DNA of 64,000 bases, taken from G963704535 sp963704535. Lineage in GTDB: Bacteria; Chloroflexota; Chloroflexia; Chloroflexales; Roseiflexaceae. Position 1 is the stretch's first letter. Every line of letters starts with the position of its first letter. The stretch is taken from contig OY969916.1 in the NCBI GenBank assembly GCA_963704535.1, positions 7,626,001-7,690,000 on the forward strand, given 5' to 3'. This document shows positions 62,270 to 64,000 of this stretch, in pieces. The notes beneath the pieces are model-generated. The model was not told where the DNA came from. It saw only the letters and a list, made by a program, of their open reading frames with translations, and ran no database searches. Position numbers and translations under genes: made by a program.

Positions 62270-64000
62270 ACATGATACTCAGTCGCGATCGCCGGGTGCT
62301 CAGTCACCAGCCCCTCGGCCGTCCCGCGTGGCAGCAGGTCGACGCCGAGTGTATCGAGATAGATGATCTCGTCGAGCCGAGCCTGGCGGAGTTGGTCGCC
62401 CCACAGGATCGCCGTCAGCCCCTTCCAACGCTCTTGCAGGAAGTGGCGCAACAGCGCGCCGCCCGCGCTCGGCTCATCCTCTTTCGGCGGGTCCTTGCGG
62501 GGTGGTTCCTGCGCCGGCGGGTCGCCGATCGGCGCCTCGTCCCGTGGCGGGTCCTTGCGCGGTGGTTCCTGCGTCGGTGGGTCGCCGGCCGGCGGCGTGC
62601 CTGGCTCGCCCGAGGCGCCGCCCGGCCCGCGCACCTCCTCCCACAGCGCGACGGCGCGATAGGTGCAGAAGCCGCCCTGGCATGGCCCCATCCCCAGCCG
62701 GGTGTCGCGCCGCACGTCGTCGACGTTGGCCGCGCCGCCCGCTGTGATCGCCTGGATCACCCGATCGCGAGTGACCAGTTCGCACTCGCAGATCAAGTCG
62801 CCGTAGCTGTCGTTGGCCTCGATCTGGGCAAGCGACTTGCCGAGAATTGAGAATTGAGAATTGAGAATTGAAAATTGCTGCGGAGCCTCGTTTCTCAATT
62901 CTGCATTTTCAATTTTCAATTCCTGAAGGTGGGTTCGACAGGATGCCGTCACGCCGAGCTTGGCGGCCACCGCGTCGACCGCCTCCTGGGCCATCAGCCG
63001 GTAGGTGGTCCACTTGCCGCCGACGATGCTGATCAGCCCTTTGACCCCGTCGCGCGCCTCGTGGTCGAGCAGCTTGTAGGTGCGCGAGATGTCGCGGTCG
63101 TCGGTGACATCCTGGTCTTTGTAGAGCGGGCGCACCCCGGCCCAGGCACGCAGCACCCGCATCCGGCTGATCCCCGGCACCAACTGCTCACCCTCGTGCA
63201 GAATCAGCTCGATCTCTTCCGGCTCGATGCCGTACACGTCGGGGTCGGGCACGCTGACATCGGTGGTGCCGAGCACGGCCACCGTGCGGATCGGCACGAT
63301 GATATCGCCGTCGGCCGGCATCTTGCAGCGGTTGACCACCGTGTTGAGCACCCGGTGATTCATCGCGACCATGGTGCCCTTGCCGGGTACGACCGTCACC
63401 CGCAGGCCGGCCAGCCCGGCGATTTTGCCGGCCCACGCCCCGGCGGCGTTGACGACGTAGGCGGCGTGGATGCGCACCTCCTCGCCGCTGCGTAGGTCCT
63501 CGCAGACGGCGCCGACGACCTGGTCCCGGCCCACAAGCGCCCGGACGTAGTGGTAGGTCAGCACCTGCGCGCCGTGGCGGCGGGCGTCGTCGGCGTTGGC
63601 GTGCGTAGCCATGAACCAGTTGGCCGCGCCGTCGCGCACGGCGAAGGCCCGGCTGATGCGCGGGTTGAGCAGCGGCTCACGGCGTAGTGCCTCGCGCACC
63701 GATATCTCGCTCACCGGCACGCCGGTCTCGCCGCAGGCGGCCAGGAAGCGCTCGGCGTAGGCCTCATCGTCGGCCGGTGTCACCACGAAGAAGCCGCCGG
63801 TGTCCTCCAGGCAGTGCGGCATGATCCGGCGCAGGATCTCGTTCTCGAGCGCGCACTCGGTGGCCGACTGCGGATCCTTGACGACGTAGCGCGCGCCGCT
63901 GTGCAGCAGCCCGTGGTAGCGCCCGGTGGTGCCATGGGTCAGGTCGCCCTTCTCGACCAGCACCGCCCGGATGCCGCGCAACGCCAGGTCGCGCAGCACC
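62224..64000 (-). CDS. glpA: anaerobic glycerol-3-phosphate dehydrogenase subunit GlpA, 5' end outside window
   Basis: The frame is open to the window edge, so the first FAD motif is missing. Visible GlpA traits are 'GTTGRYHGLLHSGARYVVKD', 'YVVNAAGAWAGKIAGLAGLR', 'GISRMRVLRAWAGVRPLYKD', 'IVGGKWTTYRLMAQEAVDAV' and the C-terminal BFD-like [2Fe-2S] cysteines in 'GDLICECELVTRD' and 'MGPCQGGFCTYRAV'. It oxidises glycerol-3-phosphate to dihydroxyacetone phosphate. Three unusual additions occur: a heptamer-encoded loop ('ELKIENAELRNEAPQQFSIL'), a Pro-rich duplicated segment with 'QEPPRKDPP' twice, and a heptamer-encoded tail. Confidence 0.92.
   Translation of the reverse strand, partial: VLRDLALRGIRAVLVEKGDLTHGTTGRYHGLLHSGARYVVKDPQSATECALENEILRRIMPHCLEDTGGFFVVTPADDEAYAERFLAACGETGVPVSEISVREALRREPLLNPRISRAFAVRDGAANWFMATHANADDARRHGAQVLTYHYVRALVGRDQVVGAVCEDLRSGEEVRIHAAYVVNAAGAWAGKIAGLAGLRVTVVPGKGTMVAMNHRVLNTVVNRCKMPADGDIIVPIRTVAVLGTTDVSVPDPDVYGIEPEEIELILHEGEQLVPGISRMRVLRAWAGVRPLYKDQDVTDDRDISRTYKLLDHEARDGVKGLISIVGGKWTTYRLMAQEAVDAVAAKLGVTASCRTHLQELKIENAELRNEAPQQFSILNSQFSILGKSLAQIEANDSYGDLICECELVTRDRVIQAITAGGAANVDDVRRDTRLGMGPCQGGFCTYRAVALWEEVRGPGGASGEPGTPPAGDPPTQEPPRKDPPRDEAPIGDPPAQEPPRKDPPKEDEPSAGGALLRHFLQERWKGLTAILWGDQLRQARLDEIIYLDTLGVDLLPRGTAEGLVTEHPAIATEYHVGERERGREGERETI
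62841..62922. repeat. heptamer hairpin inside the glpA gene
   Basis: GAATTGA units at 62841-62873 pair with TCAATTC/TTTCAAT units at 62893-62922. The whole hairpin is translated in frame between the FAD-domain end and the 'SLAQIEANDSYGDLICEC' segment. Confidence 0.85.

Noticed and set aside
1..64000. tRNA or rRNA genes
   Set aside because: No T-loop/CCA-type cloverleaf or conserved rRNA segment was noticed. A covariance search would settle this.
1..64000. Prophage or integrative element
   Set aside because: No integrase, terminase, capsid or attachment-site pair was seen; the only autonomous-type element is the IS701-family copy.

Overview
The window looks like a chromosome segment of a Chloroflexota bacterium, probably near Roseiflexus or Kouleothrix. 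That placement is my inference. It rests on the high G+C content, the gene families present (Uma2, PadR, secreted lipoproteins with Ala/Pro/Thr linkers, CHAT-TPR proteins) and the many heptamer-type tandem repeats. No rRNA, tRNA, CRISPR array or prophage was recognised.

Layout. 1-5736 is a visibly A+T-richer accessory stretch. It holds the end of a DUF1349 gene, a DUF5677 gene hit by an IS701-family element four codons before its stop, a RelE-type toxin/antitoxin pair, a small protein plus XRE regulator pair, and a lipoprotein. 5758-16897 (minus strand) holds a Uma2 gene and a saccharide operon: binding protein, GH87-like alpha-1,3-glucanase, GH31 alpha-glucosidase, two permeases and a LacI regulator with two HTH units. 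It is driven by a consensus sigma-70 promoter with a LacI-type operator at its start site and a second operator 269 bp downstream. 17030-27425 holds an ABC1/UbiB kinase, an UPF0104 membrane protein, an FAD oxidoreductase, a methyltransferase, two SDR epimerases, a cytochrome P450, an antitoxin next to a truncated PIN toxin, and a Mut7-C protein. 27480-31972 is a second A+T-rich island: PadR, a permease-prefix/PKD/VWA fusion, a Nudix protein and dCTP deaminase. 32111-35817 encodes a heterodimeric ABC exporter. 36035-42729 holds an ECF-like sigma factor, a zinc-finger anti-sigma-like protein, a TPR-CHAT protein and a HEWGH metalloprotease. 43172-54487 holds a VOC protein, an M4 protease with calcium-binding repeats, DinB, an aldo/keto reductase, a 2-hydroxyacid dehydrogenase, a PEP-synthase-like enzyme, a decayed Ig/VCBS gene and an MBL-fold hydrolase. 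54663-64000 (minus) holds a Ser/Thr kinase with DnaJ-type cysteine repeats and a glycerol module: EI, HPr, DhaM, GlpC, GlpB and GlpA.

The most striking property is the repeat landscape. More than twenty blocks of 7-8-bp tandem repeats, often arranged as long hairpins, and two families of roughly 60-120-bp palindromic elements occur in 64 kb. About twenty genes have one of these starting within about 10 nt of the stop codon or supplying the last codons. At least six genes carry one inside the reading frame, read as an inserted peptide loop in an otherwise conserved enzyme. This resembles the palindromic elements embedded in Rickettsia genes but uses simple-sequence arrays.

About twenty single-base frame disruptions also occur in otherwise conserved genes. 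Most look like assembly indels, so several genes are annotated across a frameshift.
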